From positions 1-64,000 of the forward strand of contig CAVWNV010000003.1 in the NCBI GenBank assembly GCA_963756515.1: a DNA stretch of 64,000 nucleotides, given 5' to 3'. The DNA is from Bog-756 sp963756515 (GTDB lineage: Bacteria; Actinomycetota; Acidimicrobiia; Acidimicrobiales; RAAP-2). A program made the position numbers and the translations under genes. Under the pieces are notes generated by a model. It was not told where the DNA came from, searched no databases, and was given only the letters and a program-made list of their open reading frames with translations. Position 1 is the first letter of the stretch. Every line of letters starts with the position of its first letter. Below are positions 41,977 to 51,545 of this stretch, piece after piece.

Positions 41977-43451
41977 CCGGCCGAGACCGGTATCCGCACC
42001 CGATGGGAGGGGCGGGCCGTGACCGCCACCAACGTCCCCCGCAGATGGTGGCGGGCGGCGTCCGTGATCTCGACCTCGGCGTAGGAGCCGACGGGGGGCG
42101 GACCGGCGTCGACCGGCGTGAAGTGGACCAGCTTGTTCTGCCCGGTCCTCCCGGTCAGCACGGTCGGGTCCCGCTTCGAGGGTCCCTCCACCACCACCTC
42201 CTCGCGGCGCCCGATGCGGTCCCGGTGACGGGCCAGGGCGGAGCGCTCCACGACGGCCCGCAGCCGTTCGAAGCGATCGGCCACCACCGCGGCCGGGACG
42301 AAGGCTTCCTCCATGGCCGCGGCCCGGGTCCCCGGTCGGGGGGAGAAGATGAAGGTGTAGGCGCTGTCGTAGCCGGCCTCGGCCGCGACCTCCAGGGTGC
42401 GCTCGAAGTCGGCCTCGGTCTCGCCGGGGAATCCCACGATGATGTCGGTCGTCACGGCCAGGTCGGGAACGGCGGCGCGGGCCGCGGCCAGCCGGGACAG
42501 GTAGCGATCGGCGGTGTAACCGCGGCGCATGGCCGCCAGGACGGCATCGCTGCCCGACTGGAGCGGCAGATGGAGGTGGTTGCAGACCTCCTCGGTCCCG
42601 GCCATGGCGGCAATGGTCTCGGGGCGGAGGTCCTTGGGGTGGGGACTGGTGAAGCGGACCCTCCTGATGCCGCGCACCCCGCCCACCCGGCCCAACAACT
42701 CGGCGAAGAGGGGGCGACGACGGGTCAGATCACGTCCGTACGAGTTCACGTTCTGACCGAGCAGCGTGACCTCGGTGACACCCCGTGCCGCCAGCGCCTC
42801 CACCTCGCCCACCAGATCTTCGAGGGGTCGCGATACCTCACCACCCCGCACGGAGGGGACGATGCAGAAGGAGCAGGAGTTGTCGCACCCGGTCTGGATG
42901 GTCACCCAGGCGGCGTAGGGAAGGTCACGGACAGCGGCGAGAGCCGCCCCCGTCTGGTCCGGCGCACCGGGCTCGTTGACGGCGATCGGCTCGTCGAGGA
43001 TCTCGACCACCGGGCCGGTGGCGGCGGCCTGTCGCAACAGCTCGGGCGCCCGCGCCAGGTTGTGGGTGCCGAACACCACGTCGACATGGGAGGCCCGCTG
43101 GCGGATCTGCTCCCCGTCCATCTGGGCCAGGCAACCACCGACGGCGATCTGCATGCCGGGCCGGCTCTCCCGGAGGGTCTTGAGGTTGCCCAGGTGTCCG
43201 TAGAACTTGTTGTCGGCGTTCTCCCGGATGCAGCAGGTGTTGAAGACCACCACGTCGGCCGACTCGAGGTCCGTGGTGGCCACCATTCCGTCGGCGACCA
43301 GGGCGCCGGCCAGTCGCTCCGAATCGTGGTCGTTCATCTGACAGCCGAAGGTACGGATGTGGAACGTCCGCACCGGGGCGGACCCGGTCGCCGGCCCCAC
43401 CGGTCCCCGGCCGGCGGGGGTGCGGGCGGGCCGGTCGTCGGGGGAGGTCAC
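41973..43451 (-). CDS. miaB: tRNA 2-methylthio-N6-dimethylallyladenosine synthase MiaB
   Basis: A 492-residue radical-SAM methylthiotransferase that modifies the product of MiaA. The N-terminal domain has three cluster cysteines (TFGCQMNDHDSERLAG, FNTCCIREN and AVGGCLAQ); the radical SAM motif is GCDNSCSFCIVPSVRG. TLLGQNVNSYGRD, HLPLQSGSDAVLAAMRRGYT and FPGETEADFERTLEV are typical; a TRAM domain ends the protein. A TATCCT element six bases before the GTG suggests a leaderless transcript that continues into miaA, dapF and hflX. Confidence 0.95.
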   Translation of the reverse strand: MTSPDDRPARTPAGRGPVGPATGSAPVRTFHIRTFGCQMNDHDSERLAGALVADGMVATTDLESADVVVFNTCCIRENADNKFYGHLGNLKTLRESRPGMQIAVGGCLAQMDGEQIRQRASHVDVVFGTHNLARAPELLRQAAATGPVVEILDEPIAVNEPGAPDQTGAALAAVRDLPYAAWVTIQTGCDNSCSFCIVPSVRGGEVSRPLEDLVGEVEALAARGVTEVTLLGQNVNSYGRDLTRRRPLFAELLGRVGGVRGIRRVRFTSPHPKDLRPETIAAMAGTEEVCNHLHLPLQSGSDAVLAAMRRGYTADRYLSRLAAARAAVPDLAVTTDIIVGFPGETEADFERTLEVAAEAGYDSAYTFIFSPRPGTRAAAMEEAFVPAAVVADRFERLRAVVERSALARHRDRIGRREEVVVEGPSKRDPTVLTGRTGQNKLVHFTPVDAGPPPVGSYAEVEITDAARHHLRGTLVAVTARPSHRVRIPVSAG

Positions 43452-43457
43452 CCGACC

Positions 43458-43463
43458 AGGATA
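43458..43463 (-). promoter_or_regulatory. miaB -10 element, probably leaderless
   Basis: Minus-strand TATCCT precedes the miaB GTG by six bases; no Shine-Dalgarno is visible. Confidence 0.45.
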
Positions 43464-43529
43464 GGACCAGCCCCGCGGCGGGCGGGACCGATGAGTCCGG
43501 ACCGGCCCGAGGAGCCGGGCCGGGTTCGG

Positions 43530-44441
43530 CTACTCGTCGTTGAAGTCGTAGGGGCCGGATCCGTCGCGGTCGACGATCAGTCCGTGCATGTCCGGATGCA
43601 GGACCAGGACCTGACCGGGGATGCCGGCCTCGGCCAATGCCTGGACCGCCGCCGACTGCACGGTGGCCGCCTCCGAGTGCTGGACGATGCCGAGCAGGGA
43701 CGGGCCGGCACCGGACCAGCACACGGCCAGGGCGCCACCGGCGGACATGCGGGACAGAAGCTTCGGGGCGGCCGGAAACAGCGGGCTCCGGTAGTCCTGG
43801 TGGAGTCGGTCCTCGGTGGCTTCGCTGATCAGGACCCTGCTGTCGGCCAGGCCGGCGATGAGCAACGCCATCCTCGAGAGGTTGAACGCCGCGCTCTCGC
43901 GGCTGACCTCGGTCGGGAGGGCCTGACGGGCCCGCGCCGTCGACAGGCTGACATCGGGCACGATGACGACGAAGGCCAGGCTCACGTCGAGAGGCAGCCG
44001 CACAGCCTGCACACCGCCCTTGACCCGCGCCGCCGCCACCAGACCGCCGACCGTGGAGGCCGCGGCGTTGTCGGGGTGACCGTCCATCTGAGCGGCCACC
44101 GCCAGCGGGTCCGATGCCCCGGCGGCGGCGGCGGCGGCCACGGCCAGTGCGGCCGAAGAGCCGAGGCCTCGGGCGATCGGGATCCGGGAACGGACGGTGA
44201 TGGACAGCCGGTCCGTTCCCGCCACGTCGATGGCCACCCGGGCGGCCAGGTGCGAAGGGTCGTCGGATAGTCCGGCCCCCTCACCCTCCGAACGCACGAT
44301 CAGCTTGGTGGCCGGCTCCACCTCGACCTCGACGTACCGGTCCAGAGCGATGGCCAACGTGTCGAAACCCGGACCGAGATTGGCAGCCGATGCTGGAGCT
44401 CGTGCGCGCACACCGACACGGTACTCGCCGGGGAATGCCAC
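43530..44441 (-). CDS. thrB: Homoserine kinase
   Basis: A 303-residue GHMP kinase that phosphorylates L-homoserine in threonine synthesis. ARAPASAANLGPGFDTLAIAL is the substrate region near the N-terminus, PIARGLGSSAALAVAAAAAAG the ATP loop, and SGAGPSLLGIV the third GHMP motif. It lies alone between the carboxypeptidase gene and miaB, not beside thrC or hom as is common. The GTG at 44441 is chosen because it precedes the conserved N-terminal strand by only about ten residues. Other GHMP kinases are possible but VRARAPASAANLGPGFD is strongly ThrB-like. Confidence 0.9.
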   Translation of the reverse strand: MAFPGEYRVGVRARAPASAANLGPGFDTLAIALDRYVEVEVEPATKLIVRSEGEGAGLSDDPSHLAARVAIDVAGTDRLSITVRSRIPIARGLGSSAALAVAAAAAAGASDPLAVAAQMDGHPDNAAASTVGGLVAAARVKGGVQAVRLPLDVSLAFVVIVPDVSLSTARARQALPTEVSRESAAFNLSRMALLIAGLADSRVLISEATEDRLHQDYRSPLFPAAPKLLSRMSAGGALAVCWSGAGPSLLGIVQHSEAATVQSAAVQALAEAGIPGQVLVLHPDMHGLIVDRDGSGPYDFNDE

Positions 44442-44461
44442 AGCCGGGAGCGCGGCCGGCG

Positions 44462-46063
44462 CTAACCGTGCAGGAGGCGCCACCACCACGAGGGCTCGGG
44501 CACGGTCGACGACAGCTGCAGCGGCACCGTCTGGGCCTGGCTCCCGAGGCTGAAGCGGGCCGTGCCCACACTGCTGCCACGGGGGCCACCCGGGGGGACG
44601 CGACCCAGTGTGGTCACGGCCACGACCTGTTGCCCGGGCCACCCCATCAGCCAGGCCGGCCGGGCCGCCTCGACCTGAACCCGATGCACCTGCCCGCCCC
44701 AGAACACGGTGGCCGTCCCCACCGCCACCCCCCGGGCCGCCACCGGTACCGGCACCACACCGGCCTGCGCCGCGCTCAACAGGGCGTCGACTACGGGCCG
44801 GGTGTACCGGAACGGATCGGGGACATTGAGATCGTTCAACGGCGTGGTGGTCGTGGTGGTGGTGGGCGGTGGCGCGGTCGTCGGTGGAGCGGCGGTGGCA
44901 GGAGGGCTGGCGGCACCGGGGGTGGTCGGCACCATGGTCGTGGTGGTCTTGGGGGCGGTGGTCGTGGTGGTGGGCGGGACGGTGGGTGGTGGGGTCGGCT
45001 GGCCCAGGACGGCCACCAGCACCAGTACCGTTCGGCCCTGGACCACCCGGTCGGCGGCCAGCACCATGCAGCCCCCGGCGGCCGAGGTGTAGCCGGACTT
45101 GATGCCGACCACGTTGTTCTTCCCGATCTCGGTCACGATGTTGGGGAGCGTGCCCACCACCGGCAGAGTGATCGATGTCAGGCCCACCACCTGGGCAAAG
45201 GTGGGATCCTGCATGGCCGCGGCCGCGATCCGCAGACAGTCGGCCGCGGTCGAGACCGACTGCGGGTCGTACCCGCTGGCGTCCACGTAGTGGGTCGACG
45301 TGGCACCGAGCGATGTGGCCAGCGCGTTCATCTTGGCCACGAAGGGCGGCAGGGCGCCGGCGTCCCAGACGGCCAGGGAGTAGGCAATGTCGTTGGCGGA
45401 CTGGGTCAGCAGCGCCTCGAGCATCTGCCGTTCGGTCAGCATCTCGCCGACGCGGATGGCCACGGTGGACTGATCGTTGTGCAGCTCGGTGTCGTACTCG
45501 GCCACGTCGGCAGCGGTGACGGTGATGGACGGCCCGCTGGAGCCGGCCGGGATCGGATGGTCCCGGAGTATCACCAGGGCATTGGTCATCTTCGTGAGCG
45601 AGGCGATGGGCACGGGTGCTTCGGGCCCCGACTGCTCGGAGTAGCCGAGCGCGGGGATGGTGATGGCACCCTGGCCCTTGGCCGGCCACGGCAGGGACGG
45701 GCCGGATCCCGGCACCGTCATGTGGGCCGACACGCCGACATGCAGGGCCGGACGGGTGAGGGGTCGGTTGATCCGGACGGCCCCGGCCCACGTCACCGAG
45801 ACCAGGATGAGCACGGCCACGAGGGCGATGGCCCACAGGAGGCGACGTTGCGTCCTGCGCCTGATGCGGCGCTCGGTACGCGGGGGTGGGCCTCCCCCTC
45901 TCCCGGTAGCGGGGTCGGAATCAGCGGCGGCGTCGGCCCCGGTCGGGGTCCCGACGGGAGGGGTGACGTTGCCATCCCCCGGAACGGTGATGTCCACCAC
46001 GACCGGCGTGGGAAGCGGCAGGGCTCCGGCGCCGTCACCCGGTCCACGAGCATCCGGCTCCAC
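44462..46063 (-). CDS. D-alanyl-D-alanine carboxypeptidase (class C PBP)
   Basis: A 533-residue envelope enzyme that trims the terminal D-Ala from peptidoglycan stems. A cytoplasmic region with basic patch precedes one membrane segment (about residues 76-95). The S11 peptidase domain has VPIASLTKMTNALVIL (catalytic Ser in SLTK), TQSANDIAYSLAV (SAN) and GIKSGYTSAAG (KSG in place of KTG). After about residue 345 comes a Thr/Pro-rich linker of about 75 residues with runs of Thr, then a C-terminal beta domain. Such Thr-rich linkers are common wall spacers in actinobacteria. The start may be GTG at 46063. Confidence 0.9.
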   Translation of the reverse strand: MEPDARGPGDGAGALPLPTPVVVDITVPGDGNVTPPVGTPTGADAAADSDPATGRGGGPPPRTERRIRRRTQRRLLWAIALVAVLILVSVTWAGAVRINRPLTRPALHVGVSAHMTVPGSGPSLPWPAKGQGAITIPALGYSEQSGPEAPVPIASLTKMTNALVILRDHPIPAGSSGPSITVTAADVAEYDTELHNDQSTVAIRVGEMLTERQMLEALLTQSANDIAYSLAVWDAGALPPFVAKMNALATSLGATSTHYVDASGYDPQSVSTAADCLRIAAAAMQDPTFAQVVGLTSITLPVVGTLPNIVTEIGKNNVVGIKSGYTSAAGGCMVLAADRVVQGRTVLVLVAVLGQPTPPPTVPPTTTTTAPKTTTTMVPTTPGAASPPATAAPPTTAPPPTTTTTTTPLNDLNVPDPFRYTRPVVDALLSAAQAGVVPVPVAARGVAVGTATVFWGGQVHRVQVEAARPAWLMGWPGQQVVAVTTLGRVPPGGPRGSSVGTARFSLGSQAQTVPLQLSSTVPEPSWWWRLLHG

Positions 46064-46101
46064 CGGCGGTTCGACCGCCGGCGGTGCGGCGTCGCCTTCG
46101 C

Positions 46102-48567
46102 TCAGGGGGCGTCCAGTTCCTCGGGCGTCATGAGCACAGCCCGGGCCTTCGACCCCTCGGACGGACCGACCACACCCCGGCGCTCCATCAGGTCCATCAG
46201 ACGGCCGGCCCGGGCGAAACCCACCCGGAGCTTGCGTTGCAACATCGACGTGGATCCCAACTGTGACCGGACCACCAACTCCATGGCCTGGTCCAACAGG
46301 TCGTCGTCCCCGTCCTCACCTCCGGACCGTGGCCCCGCCGTGCCCACCACCTCTTCGATGTCGGCCACCACCTCCATCGGGCGCTGTCGCTTCCAGTGGG
46401 CCGCCACCGCCCGGACCTCGTCCTCACTGACCCACGGGCCCTGCAGGCGCTGCGGGTTCGAGGACGACGCCGACAGCAGCAGCATGTCGCCCTTGCCGAT
46501 CAGGCGCTCGGCCCCGGGCTGATCGAGGATGACCCGGCTGTCGGCCAGGGACGAGACCGAGAAGGCCATTCGGGACGGGATGTTGGCCTTGATCACTCCG
46601 GTGATCACGTCCACGGACGGCCTCTGGGTGGCCAGCACGAGATGGATCCCGACCGCCCGGGCCATCTGGGCGATCCGGCACACCGACTCCTCGACGTCCC
46701 GGGCGGCCACCATCATCAGGTCGTTCAACTCGTCCACCACGATGAGGATGAACGGGAGCCGGGCGAACCGTGACACCTCGTCGTCCTCGGCCTCGGAGGC
46801 AAGCTCGTCGGGCTCCGAACCCCGCATACGCAGTCGGTACGCCTCCTCGAACTCGGCCAGGTCACCCTGGTCGAAGGCGGCGTTGTAGCCGGTGATGTCG
46901 CGCATGCCGACCTCGGCCAGCAGGTCGTACCGGCGCTCCATCTCGGTCACGGCCCAGCTCAAGGCGTTGGCTGCCTTCTTGGGATCCACGACCACCTGGG
47001 TCAGGAGATGGGGCAGGTCGTTGTACTGGCCCAACTCCACCCGCTTGGGATCGACCAGGATGAGTCGCACCTGGTCGGGGGTGGCCCGGGTCAGTATCGA
47101 GGTCAGCACGGAGTTGATGCACGACGACTTTCCGGAGCCGGTGGCCCCCGACACCAGCACGTGGGGCATCTCGGCCAGGTTCACCATGACCGCCCGACCG
47201 GCGATGTCCCGACCCAGGGCCACCTCCAGCGGGTGTGTGGCCCCGGCCGCCTCGGGCGAGGCCAGGATGTCGCCCAGCGCCACCAGCTGGCGTTGGCGGT
47301 TGGGCACCTCGACCCCGATGGCCGACTTCCCCGGGATCGGTGCCAGGATCCGCACGTCCGGCGAGGCCATGGCGTAGGCGATGTCCTTGGACAACGAGGT
47401 CACGCGGGCCACTTTGACTCCGGCACCCAGCTCGAGCTCGTAGCGGGTCACCGACGGCCCGACGGTCCGTCCGAGCAGGCGGGTGTCCACACCGTGAGCG
47501 GCCAGGGCCGCCACCAGGGCGTCACCGGCTGCCTCCACCGCGTGCTCGTCGACCACCTGGGGCTTGGCCCGCTTGAGGAGGTTGCCCGGAGGCAGGTGCC
47601 AGTCCCCCACCGTCGGGCCCAGCTTCATCTCGATCTGCGGCACCGGCTCGGTCCGGGCGGTCGGATCGGCCACCAGCACGGGCTCCTCCGGTTCCGTCTC
47701 GGGCTCGGGCTCTGACTCGTCGACCGGGATCTCGTCCTCGTCCGCGTCGTCCTCCACCATCAGCGGCAGGGTGGCTGTGGACGGCCCGGGTTCCAGCGGC
47801 CCCACGCGTCGGCCGAACGGGTCGGTGGGATGCTCGTCGTCCGCTTCGTCGCCGTCCGGTTCGGAGCTGAAGCTCCCACCGGCCACCGCGGCGGTCCATC
47901 GGGTGGCGCTCACCAGTCCGCGGGCCGCAGACCGGACCGAGACCCCGGTGAACAGCACCATGGCCACTATCAGCAACGCCAACAGCACCACCGCGGACCC
48001 GAAGCCGCCCAGGCCCGACCTAAGGGGATTCCCGACGGCGGCGCCGACCCATCCGCCGGCCGAGGACAGGCGCGCCGTCGATGCGGTCAGATGAGGAGAG
48101 CCCCCGCCCAACGAGGCCAGGCCGGCCACGGCCAGCAACGTCAGGAAGGCCCCGATGATCACCCGCGCCGGTTCGGGGCTGACCCAACGGTCCTCGTCCT
48201 CGTCCTCGTCCCGCCGGTCGAGCAGCAACAGCAGGACGCCGACGGTTATGAGCACCGGTGGCAGCAGGAACCGGCCCCATCCGAGCAGATCGCCGACGGC
48301 CACGCGGGCCACGTGACTGGCCGGAGCGGTGGAGTCGACCAGGAAGGCCACTCCGGCCAGGAGCCCCACGGTGACCAGAGCCACACCCCACAGGTCAGTG
48401 GCGTGGTCGGAGATGACCTCGCCCATCGACCGCATGAGGCCGCGCTTCTTCGCGGGCGCCGGGCCGGGGCCTTGTTCGAACTCCTGGCCTTGGAGTCGGC
48501 CCTGCGGTTCGTCGGGACGGGGGACGCGAGCGCGATCGGGACGAAGCCGCGGACCGTCCTTTGGCAC
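46102..48567 (-). CDS. ftsK: DNA translocase FtsK/SpoIIIE
   Basis: An 821-residue septal DNA pump. Four membrane segments fill about residues 60-220; an acidic, disordered linker follows (Asp/Glu/Pro). The motor domain has GDWHLPPGNLLKR, VSGATGSGKSSCIN (Walker A) and FILIVVDELNDLMMV (Walker B, where most homologues have DELADLMM). TQRPSVDVITGVIKANIPSRMAF is typical. The gamma domain (VRSQLGSTSMLQRKLRVGFARAGRLMDLMERRGVV) reads KOPS/FRS sites. The start is uncertain: GTG at 48567 opens this frame, but a Ser/Arg-rich FtsK-like N-terminus starts at GTG 48613 in another frame, so a frameshift near 48470 is possible. Confidence 0.93.
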   Translation of the reverse strand: MPKDGPRLRPDRARVPRPDEPQGRLQGQEFEQGPGPAPAKKRGLMRSMGEVISDHATDLWGVALVTVGLLAGVAFLVDSTAPASHVARVAVGDLLGWGRFLLPPVLITVGVLLLLLDRRDEDEDEDRWVSPEPARVIIGAFLTLLAVAGLASLGGGSPHLTASTARLSSAGGWVGAAVGNPLRSGLGGFGSAVVLLALLIVAMVLFTGVSVRSAARGLVSATRWTAAVAGGSFSSEPDGDEADDEHPTDPFGRRVGPLEPGPSTATLPLMVEDDADEDEIPVDESEPEPETEPEEPVLVADPTARTEPVPQIEMKLGPTVGDWHLPPGNLLKRAKPQVVDEHAVEAAGDALVAALAAHGVDTRLLGRTVGPSVTRYELELGAGVKVARVTSLSKDIAYAMASPDVRILAPIPGKSAIGVEVPNRQRQLVALGDILASPEAAGATHPLEVALGRDIAGRAVMVNLAEMPHVLVSGATGSGKSSCINSVLTSILTRATPDQVRLILVDPKRVELGQYNDLPHLLTQVVVDPKKAANALSWAVTEMERRYDLLAEVGMRDITGYNAAFDQGDLAEFEEAYRLRMRGSEPDELASEAEDDEVSRFARLPFILIVVDELNDLMMVAARDVEESVCRIAQMARAVGIHLVLATQRPSVDVITGVIKANIPSRMAFSVSSLADSRVILDQPGAERLIGKGDMLLLSASSSNPQRLQGPWVSEDEVRAVAAHWKRQRPMEVVADIEEVVGTAGPRSGGEDGDDDLLDQAMELVVRSQLGSTSMLQRKLRVGFARAGRLMDLMERRGVVGPSEGSKARAVLMTPEELDAP

Positions 48568-48623
48568 GCGAACCCCCGGATCGGCCCGCCGGACGCTTGG
48601 TGGCGGTCGTCACAGTGGGTAAC

Positions 48624-48657
48624 AGGCTAGTCCCGCAGCGTCACCTTCACGGGGACT
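48624..48657 (-). promoter_or_regulatory. Hairpin and TAGCCT element ahead of ftsK
   Basis: AGTCCC (48629-48634 region) pairs with GGGACT (48652-48657) as a possible end of the RNase J transcript. TAGCCT (minus strand, 48629-48624) lies ten bases before the GTG at 48613. Confidence 0.3.
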
Positions 48658-48673
48658 CCCGACCGCGTGCGGC

Positions 48674-50521
48674 TCAGACGGTGACGATGACCGGGACGAT
48701 CATCGGCCGTTGCCGGGTTCGGTCCCCCACCAGCCGGCCCATGGCCTTGCGGGCCACCCGGTTGAGGGTCTCGTGGTCGTGGCTACCCGATGCCAGCGCC
48801 TGGACCAGGGCTTTCGTGACCTGGACACGGGCCTCGTCCAGTATGGCCTCGGTGTCCTGGTCATAGGCCCAGCCCCGGGTCACGATCTGAGGTTGGCCCA
48901 CCACCTCGCCCCGTTTGAGGTCGACCGTGGCCACGGCCATCACCACACCCTCCTCGGCCAGGACCAGACGATCCCGAAGCACGCCGTGCCCGATGTCCCC
49001 CACCGAGCTGCCGTCGACGAAGAGGTAGCCGCCGGGTACGGTGCCGTCGCGACGGAGGCCCTGGCTGTCCAGCCGAACGGCGTCCCCGTCCTCGCAGAGC
49101 AGGATGTGGTCGTCGGGGATACCCATGGACAGACCCACCCGCACCTGATTGGCCATGTGGCGGTACTCACCGTGCACCGGAATCAAGAACTCCGGCCTCG
49201 TGACCGACATCAGCATGGCCAGCTCACCCTGGCGGGCATGACCGCTGACGTGGACCGAGTCCACGCCCGAGTGGATGACCTCGACGCCTCTCCGGTGGAG
49301 GCTGTCGATGACGCGCCCCACCGACCACTCGTTGCCCGGGATCGGGTGCGCGCTGATCACCACCACGTCGTCCTCCCGCAGGGAGAAGAACCGGTTCTCC
49401 CCGGTGGCCAGGCGGGACAGGGCCGACATGGGCTCCCCCTGGGAGCCGGTGGAGATCACACAGACCTGACCGTCCTCGAGGGAGTCGATGTCCTCGATGT
49501 CGATGAGGGACGCGTCGGGGATGTGCAGAAGGCCCAGGCGTCGGGCCAGGGCCACGTTCTTCTGCATCGACCGGCCGAGCGTGGCCACCGACCTCCCCCC
49601 GGCGATGGCGGCGTCGGCTACCTGCTGGACCCGATGGATGTGGCTGGCGAAGCAGGTGACGATGAAGCGGCGGTCAGGGCGGGCCAGAAAGACCTTTCGC
49701 AGTGTCTCCCCGACCGTCGACTCCGATGGGGTGAAGCCGGGCTCCTCGGCGTTGGTCGAGTCGACGAGCAGCAGGCGAATCCCCGGGTCGGAGGCGAGGG
49801 CGCCCATGCGGGCCAGGTCGGTGCGGCGCCCGTCCACCGGATGGAGGTCGATCTTGAAATCTCCGGAGTGGAGGATGATGCCCTCCGGAGTGTGGAACGC
49901 GGTGGCGAAGGCGTGCGGGACCGAGTGGGTGACCGGGATGAACTCCACGTCGCAGGGACCGATTCGACGGCGCTCGCCGTCCCGGACCGGGATGAACTGG
50001 GCCCGCTCGGCCATGCCGGCCTCGTCGACCCGGTTGCGGGCCAGGGCCAGGGTGAGCTCAGAGCCGTAGACCGGGATGGGGAAGTCCCGCAGCAGGTAGG
50101 CCAGTCCCCCGGTGTGATCCTCGTGTCCGTGGGTCAGGATCACGGCATCGACCCGATCGGCATTCTCCCGCAGGTAGGTCAGGTCGGGCAGCACCAGGTC
50201 GACCCCGGGCATGTCGGGATCGGGGAACATGATCCCCACGTCCAGCACCAGGATCCGGCCCTCGACCTCGATGCAGGCACAGTTCCGACCGATCTCGCCC
50301 AGCCCGCCCAGAAAGACGATCCGGACCGACGAGCCACCTGTGGTGGCGGCGCCCTGTTTGGCCGTCCGGCTTCGGGACCGCCGGGGCCCCGTCGAGGAGG
50401 CGCGGGCTCCTGACGACCCCTTCGTGCTGGTGGCCGACGACTTCTTCGCCACCGATTTCGACGGTCCCGAGGACCGGCTGTTCGACCGGTCGCCCCCACC
50501 GGTCCGGTTGGCTTCAGGCAA
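48674..50521 (-). CDS. rnj: Ribonuclease J
   Basis: A 615-residue 5'-3' exo- and endoribonuclease of the metallo-beta-lactamase/beta-CASP family. The first about 65 residues are Ser/Lys/Arg-rich and disordered. The fold begins at VRIVFLGGLGEIGRNCACIEVEGRILVLDVG; the zinc motif is ILTHGHEDHTGG, followed by IPVTHSVPHAFA, HSGDFKID, FASHIHRVQQVADAA and, in the C-terminal part, VSGHARQGELAMLMSVTRPEFLIPVHGEYRHM. The TTG start at 50521 overlaps dapA by a few bases. The dapA-rnj-ftsK order matches Mycobacterium (Rv2753c-Rv2752c-Rv2748c). Confidence 0.94.
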   Translation of the reverse strand: MPEANRTGGGDRSNSRSSGPSKSVAKKSSATSTKGSSGARASSTGPRRSRSRTAKQGAATTGGSSVRIVFLGGLGEIGRNCACIEVEGRILVLDVGIMFPDPDMPGVDLVLPDLTYLRENADRVDAVILTHGHEDHTGGLAYLLRDFPIPVYGSELTLALARNRVDEAGMAERAQFIPVRDGERRRIGPCDVEFIPVTHSVPHAFATAFHTPEGIILHSGDFKIDLHPVDGRRTDLARMGALASDPGIRLLLVDSTNAEEPGFTPSESTVGETLRKVFLARPDRRFIVTCFASHIHRVQQVADAAIAGGRSVATLGRSMQKNVALARRLGLLHIPDASLIDIEDIDSLEDGQVCVISTGSQGEPMSALSRLATGENRFFSLREDDVVVISAHPIPGNEWSVGRVIDSLHRRGVEVIHSGVDSVHVSGHARQGELAMLMSVTRPEFLIPVHGEYRHMANQVRVGLSMGIPDDHILLCEDGDAVRLDSQGLRRDGTVPGGYLFVDGSSVGDIGHGVLRDRLVLAEEGVVMAVATVDLKRGEVVGQPQIVTRGWAYDQDTEAILDEARVQVTKALVQALASGSHDHETLNRVARKAMGRLVGDRTRQRPMIVPVIVTV

Positions 50522-51428
50522 TTGACTGGCGTTCAGGGCCGGGGGGACCCAGCCTGGCAATGACGGCGCGGGCCTGGTCGTCCAGGTCGGCGGGAGCAGG
50601 GGCGTTGGGTAGCCGGCACTGGCCGACGGCCAGTCCGAGCGCCCGACAGGCAGCCTTGGCCGGAACGGGATTGGGGTACTCGTCGGTGGATTCGAACCGG
50701 TAGGACTCGAGCAGCTGCCGGTTGACGGCGGCGGCACCCTCGACGTCACCGGCGGCGTGGCTGGCGAGCATGGTGGCGAACAGGGGGCCGGCCCAGTGTG
50801 CGGCCACACTGATGATGCCCGCCCCGCCGATGGCGGCGAAGGGCAGCGCCAGCGAGTCGTCTCCACAGTAGACATCGAACCCCGCCGGGCTCTCCGCCAC
50901 GATCGTGGCCGCCCCGGCCAGGTCCCCGGTGCTGTCCTTGACCCCGACGATGGAAGGAACCTCGCGGGCCAGCTCCACGACGAGCTCGGTGCCGATCCTC
51001 CGGCCCGAGCGGATCGGAATGTCATAGAGCAGGACCGGCAGGTCGGTGGCCTCGGCCACAGCCCGGAAGTGAGCGGACAGTCCCGCTGCCGACGGCCGGT
51101 TGTAGTACGGCGTGACGGCCAGGACCCCGCTTGCCCCACAGGCCTTGGCCTCCCTGGTCAACAGCACCGAGTGGGCGGTGTCGTTGGTACCGGTCGAGGC
51201 GATGACCGGCACGTCCACGACCTCGACCACGGCGCGGAACAGGTCGAGCCGCTCGGCATCGGTGAGCACCGGGCCCTCGCCCGTCGTGCCCGCCACGACC
51301 AGGGCCTCGCTCCCGGTCGAGGCCAGATGGCGGGCCACCCGGCCGGCCATGTCGAGATCGATGTCCCCGTCGGGGTGGAACGGGGTGACCATGGCGGTGA
51401 TCAGCGAGCCGAACCGTGCCATCCGCAC
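50514..51428 (-). CDS. dapA: 4-hydroxy-tetrahydrodipicolinate synthase
   Basis: A 304-residue TIM-barrel aldolase that condenses pyruvate and aspartate semialdehyde, the first committed step to DAP and lysine. VVAGTTGEGPVLTDAERLDLF carries the conserved TTGE, VLAVTPYYNRPSAAGLSAHF the catalytic Tyr, YDIPIRSGRRI the next strand, and IVGVKDSTGDL the Schiff-base lysine. The start is ambiguous between GTG at 51428 and ATG two codons on; a GAGGGG site suits either. It is separated from the upstream di-iron gene by 117 bases with a strong hairpin. Confidence 0.95.
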   Translation of the reverse strand: MRMARFGSLITAMVTPFHPDGDIDLDMAGRVARHLASTGSEALVVAGTTGEGPVLTDAERLDLFRAVVEVVDVPVIASTGTNDTAHSVLLTREAKACGASGVLAVTPYYNRPSAAGLSAHFRAVAEATDLPVLLYDIPIRSGRRIGTELVVELAREVPSIVGVKDSTGDLAGAATIVAESPAGFDVYCGDDSLALPFAAIGGAGIISVAAHWAGPLFATMLASHAAGDVEGAAAVNRQLLESYRFESTDEYPNPVPAKAACRALGLAVGQCRLPNAPAPADLDDQARAVIARLGPPGPERQSIA

Positions 51429-51516
51429 TCAGCCCCTCGAACCGGGTGCTCGGAAAACAGAAGGCGTCACGAATGCGCAGGTTACCAGTACCGACCGGTC
51501 CGATCGGCACGACGAT

Positions 51517-51542
51517 GTGACCGAGCCGAACGGCTCGGTCAC
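51517..51542. terminator. Strong hairpin after the di-iron protein gene
   Basis: GTGACCGAGCCG and CGGCTCGGTCAC are perfect 12-base complements separated by two bases, ending three bases beyond the stop codon. There is no U-tract, but it is the most stable inverted repeat in the neighbourhood and probably ends that transcript before dapA. Confidence 0.65.
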
Positions 51543-51545
51543 CCC

